Positions 1 to 6,288 of a DNA stretch of 6,975 nucleotides are shown piece by piece. The DNA lies in NCBI GenBank assembly GCA_902488555.1, contig CABTWT010000058.1, positions 1 through 6,975 of the forward strand, given 5' to 3'. The DNA is from an uncultured Anaerococcus sp. Its GTDB lineage: Bacteria; Bacillota_A; Clostridia; Tissierellales; Peptoniphilaceae. The first letter of the stretch is position 1. Each line of letters begins with the position of its first letter. A model generated the notes under the pieces. That model made no database searches. It was not told where the DNA came from and saw only the letters and a program-made list of their open reading frames with translations. The position numbers and the translations under genes are program-made.

Positions 1-765
<765 letters not shown>

Positions 766-778
766 TTAAAATTTTTAG

Positions 779-800
779 AGCGGGGGCGACCCCGTTTTTT
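779..800 (+). terminator. Rho-independent terminator of eno
   Basis: The stem CGGGG (781-785) pairs with CCCCG (790-794) around a GCGA loop. This is a stabilising GNRA tetraloop, and an A-T and a G-T pair extend the base of the stem. It is followed by six T residues (795-800) and more AT-rich sequence. The G+C-rich stem stands out against the AT-rich surroundings. Confidence 0.92.
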
Positions 801-851
801 ATTTATAATAATATATTTCGGGTATTATATTAATAACTTAGTCCATATAAA

Positions 852-903
852 TTGCGTAAGATGCCTAATAGTGGTATACTATGAAAAGATGAAATCGGAG
901 GTG
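852..903 (+). promoter_or_regulatory. secG promoter and ribosome binding site
   Basis: A -35-like TTGCGT (852-857) is followed after 17 bases by TATACT (875-880). A TG one base before the -10 makes it an extended -10 element (TGGTATACT). Transcription would start near 887. The Shine-Dalgarno GGAGGTG (897-903) lies five bases before the secG ATG at 909. The terminator of eno upstream means secG needs its own promoter, which fits. Predicted from sequence only. Confidence 0.72.
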
Positions 904-908
904 TCTTA

Positions 909-1136
909 ATGGAAAACTTTTTAGCAGTTGTTTTGATGATTGCATCGCTAATAGTTATAGTAGCTGTAACAATGCAAGATCCAAAAACTGATGGTTTGGG
1001 AACACTAGCTGGCCAAGAAACTAACGTATTTGGTAGAAGTGCTCACAAAACAAAAAACGAAATGTTAGATAAAGTAGTTGTTGCTGGTGGAGTTTTACTT
1101 TTCCTAGCAAGTATAATATTTCTAATAGTAATGTAG
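909..1136 (+). CDS. secG: Protein translocase subunit SecG
   Basis: SecG is the small, non-essential third subunit of the SecYEG channel in the cytoplasmic membrane, and it assists SecA-driven export. At 75 residues it has the usual family length. It has two hydrophobic segments (about residues 3-21 and 56-74) joined by a conserved polar loop that contains the family pattern QDPKTDGLG, then a Gly/Phe-rich stretch ending FGRSA. The start is well set by a strong GGAGGTG Shine-Dalgarno five bases upstream. It sits between eno and rnr, a position often seen for secG in Firmicutes. It has its own promoter and a terminator that begins at its stop codon. The call is secure from the hydropathy pattern, the loop motif and the neighbours. 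Confidence 0.95.
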   Translation: MENFLAVVLMIASLIVIVAVTMQDPKTDGLGTLAGQETNVFGRSAHKTKNEMLDKVVVAGGVLLFLASIIFLIVM

Positions 1137-1173
1137 GGGCTAAGGATAGGAAAGCTATCTAGCCTCTTTTTTT
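1136..1173 (+). terminator. Rho-independent terminator between secG and rnr
   Basis: The lower stem GGGGCTA (1136-1142) pairs with TAGCCTC (1160-1166), with one G-T pair. After a two-base bulge (1143-1144), an upper stem GATAG (1145-1149) pairs with CTATC (1155-1159) around a GAAAG loop. Seven T residues follow (1167-1173). The stem starts on the last base of the secG stop codon. It may be leaky, because no convincing promoter for rnr is visible in the 27 bases after it. Confidence 0.88.
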
Positions 1174-1200
1174 ATAGTTATAAAAAGAAACGAGTTAATA

Positions 1201-3327
1201 ATGAATTTAAGAGACCTTATTTTAAACATAGTTTATGATGAAGATTACAATCCAATTACAAGAAAAGAATTAGCTGCTTATATGAAGGCTGACAAGTACA
1301 CCAAAGACGTGATATATGATGAAGTGAAAAAACTTGAAAAAGATAATAAAATTCATATCAGCCACAAAAAGAGGATCATGCCTATAAGTGATGAAGAACT
1401 ATCATTGATAGGAACAATTTCCCTTGCTCAAGGAGGCTATGGATTTTTCATATCAGAAAATAAAGATATGAATGATGTGTTTATATCAAAAGACAACCTA
1501 GGGGATGCCTTTGATGGTGATAAAGTAAAAATTGAGATAACAAAAGAAGCCTCAAAGGGTAAAAATGCCGAAGGGCGAGTTCTTGAAATTATAGAACGAG
1601 GCAAAACTAAGATTGTCGGTACCTTTCAGGAATCCAAGGGATTTGGATTTGTAGTATCTGATAGCAAAGCTATAGGCAAAGATATCTATATAGAAAAGAA
1701 ATATACTAAAAAGGCCAAAAACAAAGATAAGGTTATAGCTGAAATTATAAATTTCCCTAAAAAAGGTAATCCCGAGGGTCGAATAGTTGAAATCATAGGC
1801 CACAAAAATGACAAAAATGTCGACATTTATTCTATAGTGGCCCAACATGGAATTCCATATCAATTTTCCAAAGATACAAAAAAAGAAGTTTTATACCTAG
1901 ATACCGAGGTTAAGGAAGAAGATACTAGAACTAGACAAGACTTTAGAGAACTTTTTACAGTTACCATAGACGGTAGAGATTCCAAAGACTTTGATGATGC
2001 GATTTCTATAGAAAAAAACGGCGATAAGTATGACCTATATGTTCATATAGCTGATGTTGCTCACTATGTAAGAAGGGGAAGTTCCATAGATAGAGATGCC
2101 TATGATAGGGGTAACTCTACTTACCTATATAATGTTGTAATACCAATGCTTCCAGTAGAACTATCAAATGGTATATGTTCATTAAATCCAAATGTAGATA
2201 GGCTTAGCATAAGTCTTAAGATGACCATAGATGGTAGGGGCAATGTAATTGCAAATGACTTTTACGAATCTGTAATAAATTCTGATTACAGGCTAGTTTA
2301 TGATGACGTCAATGCATTTTTGGATGATGGAGACGATGAAGTTTACCATGATGATTATCTTAAGGAGAAGTTATCACTGTTTGATGAACTTCACAAAATT
2401 TTAATACAAAAAAGAGAAGATAGGGGAGCAATAGACTTTAATTTTAGAGAAAGTCAGATTGATACAACGGATGATGGTAAAGTATTAAACATCTCTGTCC
2501 ATGACCGTGGCACAGGTAACAAAATGATAGAAGAGTTTATGCTAGTTGCCAATGAAACAGTTGCAACTTTATTTGGATATATGGATTTTCCATTTATATA
2601 TAGAGTTCACGAAAAGCCATCCCAGGAAAAACTGGACAATTTCAAGCGTGCTCTAAATACTATGGGCTACAATATCAGAGGAAGTGAACTTCACCCAAAA
2701 GATTTTCAAAAAATACTAGAAGATGTTAAGGGTGAAGATGAGGAGAGTATCATAAACCTATTGATGCTAAGGACCATGCAAAAGGCCAAATATAGCAAGA
2801 AAAGAGATATACACTTTGGCCTTTCTACTGAGTTTTATACACACTTCACAAGTCCAATCCGTAGATATCCGGATTTGATTGTCCATAGACTTTTAAAAAC
2901 TTATATTAAAAATAAATTAAACAAATTCAACCAAGCAAGCCTAGAAAATAGCCTAGATAATTTCAGCGAGCACTTATCAATGACCGAGCGTAGAAGCGAA
3001 GATGCGGAGCGTGAGGTGGAAGATTTGATGAAGTGCAAATATATGAGAAGATTTATAGGTGAAGAGTTTGAGGGAAATATAAGTTCAATCACAGATTTTG
3101 GGATTTTTGTAGAGCTTGATAATACGGTAGAGGGCTTGTTTATGTATAAGTTCTCAGATGAACACTTTGAATACATTGAAGATAGCTTAAAAGCATTTAA
3201 TACAGCAAATAAGAAATTCTATTCCATAGGGGATAGGGTTAAGATAGAAGTAAGAGATGTTGATATTTATCAAAAAAATATCGACTTTGATTTATTGGAG
3301 GAAAATGAAACAGTTAGCGAACAATAA
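1201..3327 (+). CDS. rnr: Ribonuclease R (3'-5' exoribonuclease, RNB family)
   Basis: RNase R is a processive 3'-5' hydrolytic exoribonuclease. It degrades structured RNA and, with SmpB/tmRNA, the non-stop messages on rescued ribosomes. At 708 residues it has normal length. The domain order is complete: an N-terminal winged helix (about 1-60), two cold-shock/OB domains (about 66-135 and 136-205), the RNB catalytic domain (about 247-575) and a C-terminal S1 domain (about 618-697, with GNISSITDFGIFVEL). The four metal-binding aspartates are visible as Asp257, Asp263, Asp265 and Asp266 in IDGRDSKDFDDAI, and the conserved HFTSPIRRYPDL box is at 548-559. The start at 1201 is the only in-frame start before the upstream stops. 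Its Shine-Dalgarno is poor (only GAG at 1192-1194), so translation may be modest. The 3' end overlaps smpB by 23 bases. Confidence 0.97.
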   Translation: MNLRDLILNIVYDEDYNPITRKELAAYMKADKYTKDVIYDEVKKLEKDNKIHISHKKRIMPISDEELSLIGTISLAQGGYGFFISENKDMNDVFISKDNLGDAFDGDKVKIEITKEASKGKNAEGRVLEIIERGKTKIVGTFQESKGFGFVVSDSKAIGKDIYIEKKYTKKAKNKDKVIAEIINFPKKGNPEGRIVEIIGHKNDKNVDIYSIVAQHGIPYQFSKDTKKEVLYLDTEVKEEDTRTRQDFRELFTVTIDGRDSKDFDDAISIEKNGDKYDLYVHIADVAHYVRRGSSIDRDAYDRGNSTYLYNVVIPMLPVELSNGICSLNPNVDRLSISLKMTIDGRGNVIANDFYESVINSDYRLVYDDVNAFLDDGDDEVYHDDYLKEKLSLFDELHKILIQKREDRGAIDFNFRESQIDTTDDGKVLNISVHDRGTGNKMIEEFMLVANETVATLFGYMDFPFIYRVHEKPSQEKLDNFKRALNTMGYNIRGSELHPKDFQKILEDVKGEDEESIINLLMLRTMQKAKYSKKRDIHFGLSTEFYTHFTSPIRRYPDLIVHRLLKTYIKNKLNKFNQASLENSLDNFSEHLSMTERRSEDAEREVEDLMKCKYMRRFIGEEFEGNISSITDFGIFVELDNTVEGLFMYKFSDEHFEYIEDSLKAFNTANKKFYSIGDRVKIEVRDVDIYQKNIDFDLLEENETVSEQ
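3297..3301 (+). promoter_or_regulatory. smpB ribosome binding site inside the end of rnr
   Basis: GGAGG lies within the last codons of rnr, only three bases before the ATG at 3305. This is shorter than the usual 5-9 base spacing. It still decides the start, because the protein that begins there matches the conserved SmpB N-terminus. The open frame upstream of it is only the rnr coding sequence read in another frame. Confidence 0.7.
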
Positions 3328-3748
3328 AAAGGCCTTTCATGATTATTTTATAGAAAAGAAATATGAAGCAGGTATTGAACTTAAGGGTGATGAAGTAAAA
3401 AGTATTAAACAAGGCAAGGTTAGTATCAAGGAAAGTTTTATTGGAGATAAAAATGGAGAGATTTATATATACGGTATGCATGTAACGCCATTTAGCGAAG
3501 CCTATGATAAAAAAATCGATCCTACTAGGACTAGGAAGCTATTGCTCCACAAAAAAGAAATAAGTACTCTAATTTGCAAGAAAAGTCAGGCTGGTTTTAC
3601 CATAGTGCCGCTTTCTATTTATGAGAAAAATGGCCTAGTAAAAATAGAAATTGCCCTAGCTAAGGGTAAAAAACTATACGATAAACGTGAAAGTTTAAAG
3701 AGAAAAGACGATAAAAGAAGGATAGAGAGAGCCTTAAAAAACTACTAA
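3305..3748 (+). CDS. smpB: SsrA-binding protein SmpB
   Basis: SmpB binds tmRNA and delivers it to stalled ribosomes for trans-translation. This 147-residue protein is about family length (150-160). Conserved blocks are visible: the N-terminal AFHDYFIEKKYEAGIELKG followed by DEVKSIKQGK (residues 10-38), the central IYGMHVTPF (54-63), and the basic C-terminal tail from LAKGKKLYDKRE to the end, which becomes helical in the mRNA channel. The open frame could be extended upstream to 3257. The ATG at 3305 is chosen because family proteins begin a few residues before this AFHDY block and because GGAGG precedes it. It overlaps rnr by 23 bases in a different frame, so the two are almost certainly co-transcribed and probably translationally coupled. 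This fits their shared role in ribosome rescue. No hairpin terminator follows. Confidence 0.96.
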   Translation: MKQLANNKKAFHDYFIEKKYEAGIELKGDEVKSIKQGKVSIKESFIGDKNGEIYIYGMHVTPFSEAYDKKIDPTRTRKLLLHKKEISTLICKKSQAGFTIVPLSIYEKNGLVKIEIALAKGKKLYDKRESLKRKDDKRRIERALKNY

Positions 3749-3777
3749 AGACTAATTTCTTTTATATAATAATTTTG

Positions 3778-3807
3778 TTTACATTATCTAATATTTAGTT
3801 GTAAAAT
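3778..3807 (+). promoter_or_regulatory. Putative promoter of the nucleobase permease gene
   Basis: TTTACA (3778-3783) and TAAAAT (3802-3807) are separated by 18 bases, a plausible sigma-A pair. The Shine-Dalgarno AAAGGAAGG (3837-3845) sits five bases before the ATG at 3851. The surroundings are very AT-rich, so other -10 choices exist (for example around 3807-3812). I found no purine-riboswitch core in the roughly 30-base leader, which is too short for one. Confidence 0.5.
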
Positions 3808-3817
3808 ATATTAGATA
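3785..3817. promoter_or_regulatory. 10+10 bp inverted repeat across the permease promoter (operator-like)
   Basis: TATCTAATAT (3785-3794) is the exact reverse complement of ATATTAGATA (3808-3817), with a 13-base centre. It fills the space between the -35 and just past the -10. No T-run follows on either strand, so it is not a terminator. A binding site for a dimeric repressor controlling the permease is the natural guess, but the regulator is unknown. AT-rich DNA makes chance palindromes more likely. Confidence 0.5.
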
Positions 3818-3850
3818 CGAAAATATTACGTTTATGAAAGGAAGGTTGAT

Positions 3851-5224
3851 ATGAGTAATACGTATAACAATTTATTTAAATTTGAAGCTGATGTCCCTAT
3901 TAAAGAATCCTTCCCCTTAGCCTTGCAACACGTAATAGCAATGATTGCAGGCTGTATAGCACCACCAATAATACTTGCCGGTGTTATAGGGTTATCTCCA
4001 GAGGATTCAACTATTTTAGTTCAAATGTCATTAATAGGCTCTGCACTTACTACACTATTGATGATATATCCAATTGGTAAAATCGGATCAAGGTTGCCTA
4101 TGATATATGGTGTTAGTTTTTCATACATACCTACAATGCTTGCTCTAGGAAACCAATATCAAGATTTGGGTCCCCGAAATATAGTAGCTATTATCTTGGG
4201 TGCTCAACTAATAGCTGCCTTAGTCTCAATTTTATTTGGTTATGGGCTAAAATACATACTTCCATATTTTCCACCTCTAGTATCAGGAACTGTAGTTTTG
4301 TGTATAGGTTTATCATTATATCCTGTAGCTATTCAAAATATGGGTGGAGGTGGAGACCTAACCATGGCTGGATGGGGATCTTGGCAATATTGGCTAGTTG
4401 CTATAATAACTTTAGTAGCTAATATAGGCTTTACACATTTTGGTAAAGGATTTTCAAAACTAGCCTCAGTATTACTTGCAATGATAGTAGGTTACATAGT
4501 GTCATTTTTCTTTAATATGGTTGATTTATCTTCTGTGGGTACGGCACCAATGTTTTCACTTACCAAACCATTTCATTTTGGTATCAGATTTAATGGATCA
4601 GCTATAGCTTCTTTTGTAATTATTTTTATAGTAACAGCTATAGAAGGCATTGGTGATATGAGTTCAACAACAATAGGTGGTATGGATAGGGTACCGACAG
4701 ATGATGAATTACGCGGAGGGATAATAGGATTTGGAGTGGCCAATATAATTGGTACAACTATTGGTACTTTACCAACAGCAACATTCTCACAAAATGCAGG
4801 CATTGTTTCAATAAACAAAGTAATAAACAAAAAAGTTTTTACTCAAGCTGCAATAATTATTCTTGTAGCTGGACTTTTCCCAAAACTTTCAGCATTTTTA
4901 ACATCTATTCCAGCCCCTGTAATAGGAGGAGCAACTCTATCAATATTTGCTGCGATTACTATGAATGGTATACGTATGATTGCAAATCAACCACTTACAC
5001 TTAGAAATACTTCTATAGTTGGTGTATCTGTGGCCATTGGTTTTGGATTTACAACAGTAGTTACAGCGGCAAATGCAGCAGGTGTATCATTTATGCCAAA
5101 TAGCCTAGAAGTTGCTATAGGTGCATCCCCAGTAGTATTATCCGCTATTTCTGCAGTATTAATGAATATCATAATTCCAGAAAAGGAAGAGGATAAAAAA
5201 ACTAGTGATAATTTAATTGGATAA
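3851..5224 (+). CDS. NCS2/NAT-family nucleobase permease (xanthine/urate-like)
   Basis: This is a cytoplasmic-membrane symporter that would bring a purine base, probably xanthine or uric acid, into the cell with H+ or Na+. Its 457 residues match the family, and the protein is hydrophobic almost throughout, consistent with the 14-segment UraA/XanQ fold. Visible family marks are the QH pair in the first segment (Gln26-His27), the substrate-binding glutamate Glu265 in AIEGIGDMSST, and the NAT signature beginning Gln314-Asn315 in SQNAGIVSINK. A Gln at the first signature position is typical of the xanthine/urate branch, whereas uracil carriers have Glu. The usual Thr-Lys/Arg/Gly end of the signature reads Asn-Lys here, a mild divergence. 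The charged tail (about 444-450) is cytoplasmic. The gene stands alone between its own promoter and terminator. Exact substrate is not decidable from sequence. Confidence 0.92.
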   Translation: MSNTYNNLFKFEADVPIKESFPLALQHVIAMIAGCIAPPIILAGVIGLSPEDSTILVQMSLIGSALTTLLMIYPIGKIGSRLPMIYGVSFSYIPTMLALGNQYQDLGPRNIVAIILGAQLIAALVSILFGYGLKYILPYFPPLVSGTVVLCIGLSLYPVAIQNMGGGGDLTMAGWGSWQYWLVAIITLVANIGFTHFGKGFSKLASVLLAMIVGYIVSFFFNMVDLSSVGTAPMFSLTKPFHFGIRFNGSAIASFVIIFIVTAIEGIGDMSSTTIGGMDRVPTDDELRGGIIGFGVANIIGTTIGTLPTATFSQNAGIVSINKVINKKVFTQAAIIILVAGLFPKLSAFLTSIPAPVIGGATLSIFAAITMNGIRMIANQPLTLRNTSIVGVSVAIGFGFTTVVTAANAAGVSFMPNSLEVAIGASPVVLSAISAVLMNIIIPEKEEDKKTSDNLIG

Positions 5225-5304
5225 GATATACCATAATTCTGCACTAGTATCTTACAAATAATATTAGAACAACTAAATAAAATTATTTTAAGATAAATCA
5301 AATG

Positions 5305-5356
5305 GAGCTTTATATACTAGATATACACCTATACTAGCATTAAGCTCTATTTTTTT
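5305..5356 (+). terminator. Terminator downstream of the permease gene
   Basis: GAGCTT (5305-5310) pairs with AAGCTC (5342-5347), and seven T residues follow (5350-5356). Inside lies a second hairpin: CTAG (5317-5320) with CTAG (5334-5337), then TATA with TATA around a CACC loop. The stop codon of the permease is 80 bases upstream. The interval 5225-5304 shows no other gene or clear signal. Confidence 0.72.
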
Positions 5357-5384
5357 AATTTATAATATAAATATTTTAATACTT

Positions 5385-5413
5385 TGATATAATAAATAGA
5401 AAGAGTAAAGGAG
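5385..5413 (+). promoter_or_regulatory. Promoter and ribosome binding site of the nuclease lipoprotein gene
   Basis: A perfect TATAAT (5388-5393) is preceded by TG at 5385-5386 (TGATATAAT), an extended -10, which would compensate for the lack of any good -35. The Shine-Dalgarno AAAGGAG (5407-5413) lies six bases before the ATG at 5420. If this promoter is real, it would also have driven the cas3 gene that follows. Confidence 0.62.
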
Positions 5414-5419
5414 TAAGAA

Positions 5420-5944
5420 ATGAAAAAATATATGAATAAATTTTTGTTAATTATAATGCTATTCATACTTTCAGCCTGTCTAATAGAAGATCAAAACGAA
5501 GACTCATACTATCAAACAGGCGAAGTGGAATGGATAGTTGATGGGGACACAGCTCATATAATAATAGATGGAGAAAAACAAAAGGTACGTTTTACAGGAA
5601 TAAACACTCCTGAATATAATCCAAAAAAGGGAATCAGGGAACACTTCGGCAAAGAAGCCTTTCACTATACAAAAGATATGATTAAAAACAAAACTGTTTA
5701 CCTAGAAAAGGACATATCAAACACCGACAAACACGGCAGACTCCTAAGATATATATGGCTAGAAAAACCAGGAGATCCTACAAATCCAACAAAAGAAGAA
5801 CTAGGAGAAATTAATCTAAATGGCAAATTGGTAAAAGAAGGCTACGCCTTTGCTGGAAACTACAAACCCGATGTTAAATATAAAGATGTATTTGATGAAT
5901 TTGAAAATAATGCCAAGGAAAATAATAAGGGAATGTGGAGATGA
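5420..5944 (+). CDS. Staphylococcal-nuclease-like lipoprotein (SNase/TNase domain)
   Basis: This is a probable Ca2+-dependent DNA/RNA nuclease anchored outside the membrane as a lipoprotein. The N-terminus (MKKYMNKF, then a hydrophobic run to residue 19) ends in the lipobox LSAC, so Cys20 would be lipidated. The SNase domain spans about residues 34-174 with the expected order: VDGDT (Asp43, equivalent to Asp21 of S. aureus nuclease), VRFTGINTPE (Arg57 and Glu65, equivalent to the catalytic Arg35 and Glu43), TDKHGR (Arg107, equivalent to Arg87), and a terminal helix ending NNKGMW. One Ca2+ ligand differs: the VDTPE aspartate of the family is Asn62 here. The length of 174 is normal. The stop codon overlaps the start of the cas3 remnant (ATGA), suggesting co-transcription with the former CRISPR-Cas operon. 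It could act in nutrition or biofilm DNA turnover, or simply be a neighbour. Confidence 0.9.
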   Translation: MKKYMNKFLLIIMLFILSACLIEDQNEDSYYQTGEVEWIVDGDTAHIIIDGEKQKVRFTGINTPEYNPKKGIREHFGKEAFHYTKDMIKNKTVYLEKDISNTDKHGRLLRYIWLEKPGDPTNPTKEELGEINLNGKLVKEGYAFAGNYKPDVKYKDVFDEFENNAKENNKGMWR

Positions 5945-6147
5945 CAATAAATAAGAACTTTTGGGCTAAAAAACAGGATAATAATGGCTCATTTGAGTGG
6001 TTGCCCCTATATATTCATCTTATAGATACAAAAAATATGGTGGCTTTTTTGTATGATCATTGGCTAAGCGAATCGCAAAGAAGACTTATAAATAAATCTA
6101 TAAGCAGTGATGATGAAAATATAGGGAAAAACTTGCAAGTTTTGTAG
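5941..6147 (+). pseudogene. cas3: Truncated type I-E cas3 (first 68 codons, ends before the HD pair)
   Basis: Full Cas3 is the 800-900 residue HD-nuclease/helicase that shreds DNA bound by the type I Cascade complex. Only the N-terminus is here. The run FWAKK, then WLPLYIHLIDTKNMVAFLYDHWLSESQRR (residues about 7-48), follows the recognisable Firmicutes Cas3 pattern WLPL..HL.DT......WDHWLS, including the first His of the HD domain in HLIDT. The reading frame stops at a TAG (6145-6147) that lies in CRISPR-repeat-like sequence, just where the HDIGK motif should follow. The ATG at 5941 is preferred over a GTG at 5935: it overlaps the upstream stop as ATGA, and an AAGGGA lies eight bases upstream. 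The fragment cannot be catalytic. The family assignment rests on recognised motifs rather than a search. Confidence 0.85.
6128..6143. repeat. 16-bp perfect palindrome at the cas3 breakpoint
   Basis: AAAACTTGCAAGTTTT is fully self-complementary (8+8, no loop). It covers the last readable cas3 codons and ends one base before the repeat-like sequence begins. It may be chance within cas3 coding sequence, or it may mark the deletion junction. Confidence 0.6.
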
Positions 6148-6217
6148 GGGTGTTCCAATGTAGCTTCTAAGTTCACTACAGCCCAACCGGTCTATCCCGC
6201 ACACGTGGGGACTTTCT
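6145..6217 (+). CRISPR. Residual type I-E-like CRISPR array: partial repeat, one spacer, terminal repeat
   Basis: The complete 28-base repeat is at 6190-6217. Its core CCCGCACACGTGGG (6196-6209) folds as a 5-bp stem (one G-T pair) with an ACAC loop, as in type I-E repeats such as the S. thermophilus CRISPR4 type (remembered, not searched). The left remnant at 6145-6156 ends GGGGTGTTCC, close to the I-E 3' end GGGGTGATCC. Between them is a 33-base spacer (6157-6189). The two repeat ends are exactly 61 bases apart, the standard I-E period of 28+33. The right repeat's 3' end (ACTTTCT) is degenerate, as expected for the leader-distal last repeat of a plus-strand array colinear with cas3. No leader is present. 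With one full repeat, standard array finders would miss it. Confidence 0.72.
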
Positions 6218-6225
6218 AATATCAA

Positions 6226-6265
6226 AAAGGATGCTAGCATTATATAAGCTAGCATCCTTTATTTT
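6226..6265. terminator. Bidirectional terminator between the CRISPR scar and the metallopeptidase gene
   Basis: AAAGGATGCTAGC (6226-6238) is the exact reverse complement of GCTAGCATCCTTT (6248-6260), a 13-bp perfect stem with a 9-base AT loop. T-rich tails follow on both strands: TTTATTTT on plus (6258-6265) and TTTTT on minus (complement of 6224-6228). It can end transcripts from both converging sides. It begins nine bases after the last CRISPR repeat. Confidence 0.88.
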
Positions 6266-6288
6266 ATCTTAACCCTATTTTTTGTTGA

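Noticed and set aside
804..829. AT-only inverted repeat TATAATA / TATTATA after the eno terminator
   Set aside because: Seven A/T pairs with a 12-base loop in very AT-rich DNA are expected by chance, and no T-run or promoter is attached.
3257..3304. Longer N-terminus for SmpB starting at 3257
   Set aside because: The extra 16 residues come from rnr coding sequence read in another frame, do not resemble SmpB, and the family N-terminus begins at 3305.
3749..3850. Possible tmRNA (ssrA) gene after smpB
   Set aside because: Only 102 bases lie before the permease, and neither the tRNA-like ends nor a tag-peptide frame is present. ssrA must be elsewhere.
4573..5301. Minus-strand open frames opposite the permease
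   Set aside because: They mirror the hydrophobic coding strand and have no start signals or recognisable motifs.
5225..5304. Small gene or riboswitch between permease and terminator
   Set aside because: No open frame with a ribosome binding site and no known fold is visible. It looks like an ordinary AT-rich 3' untranslated stretch.
5935..5940. GTG at 5935 as the cas3 start
   Set aside because: The ATG at 5941 gives the ATGA overlap and better spacing from AAGGGA. The two extra residues add nothing.
6064..6255. Minus-strand open frame of 63 codons across the CRISPR scar
   Set aside because: It runs antisense through cas3 codons, the spacer and half of the terminator, has no ribosome binding site, and resembles no protein I know.
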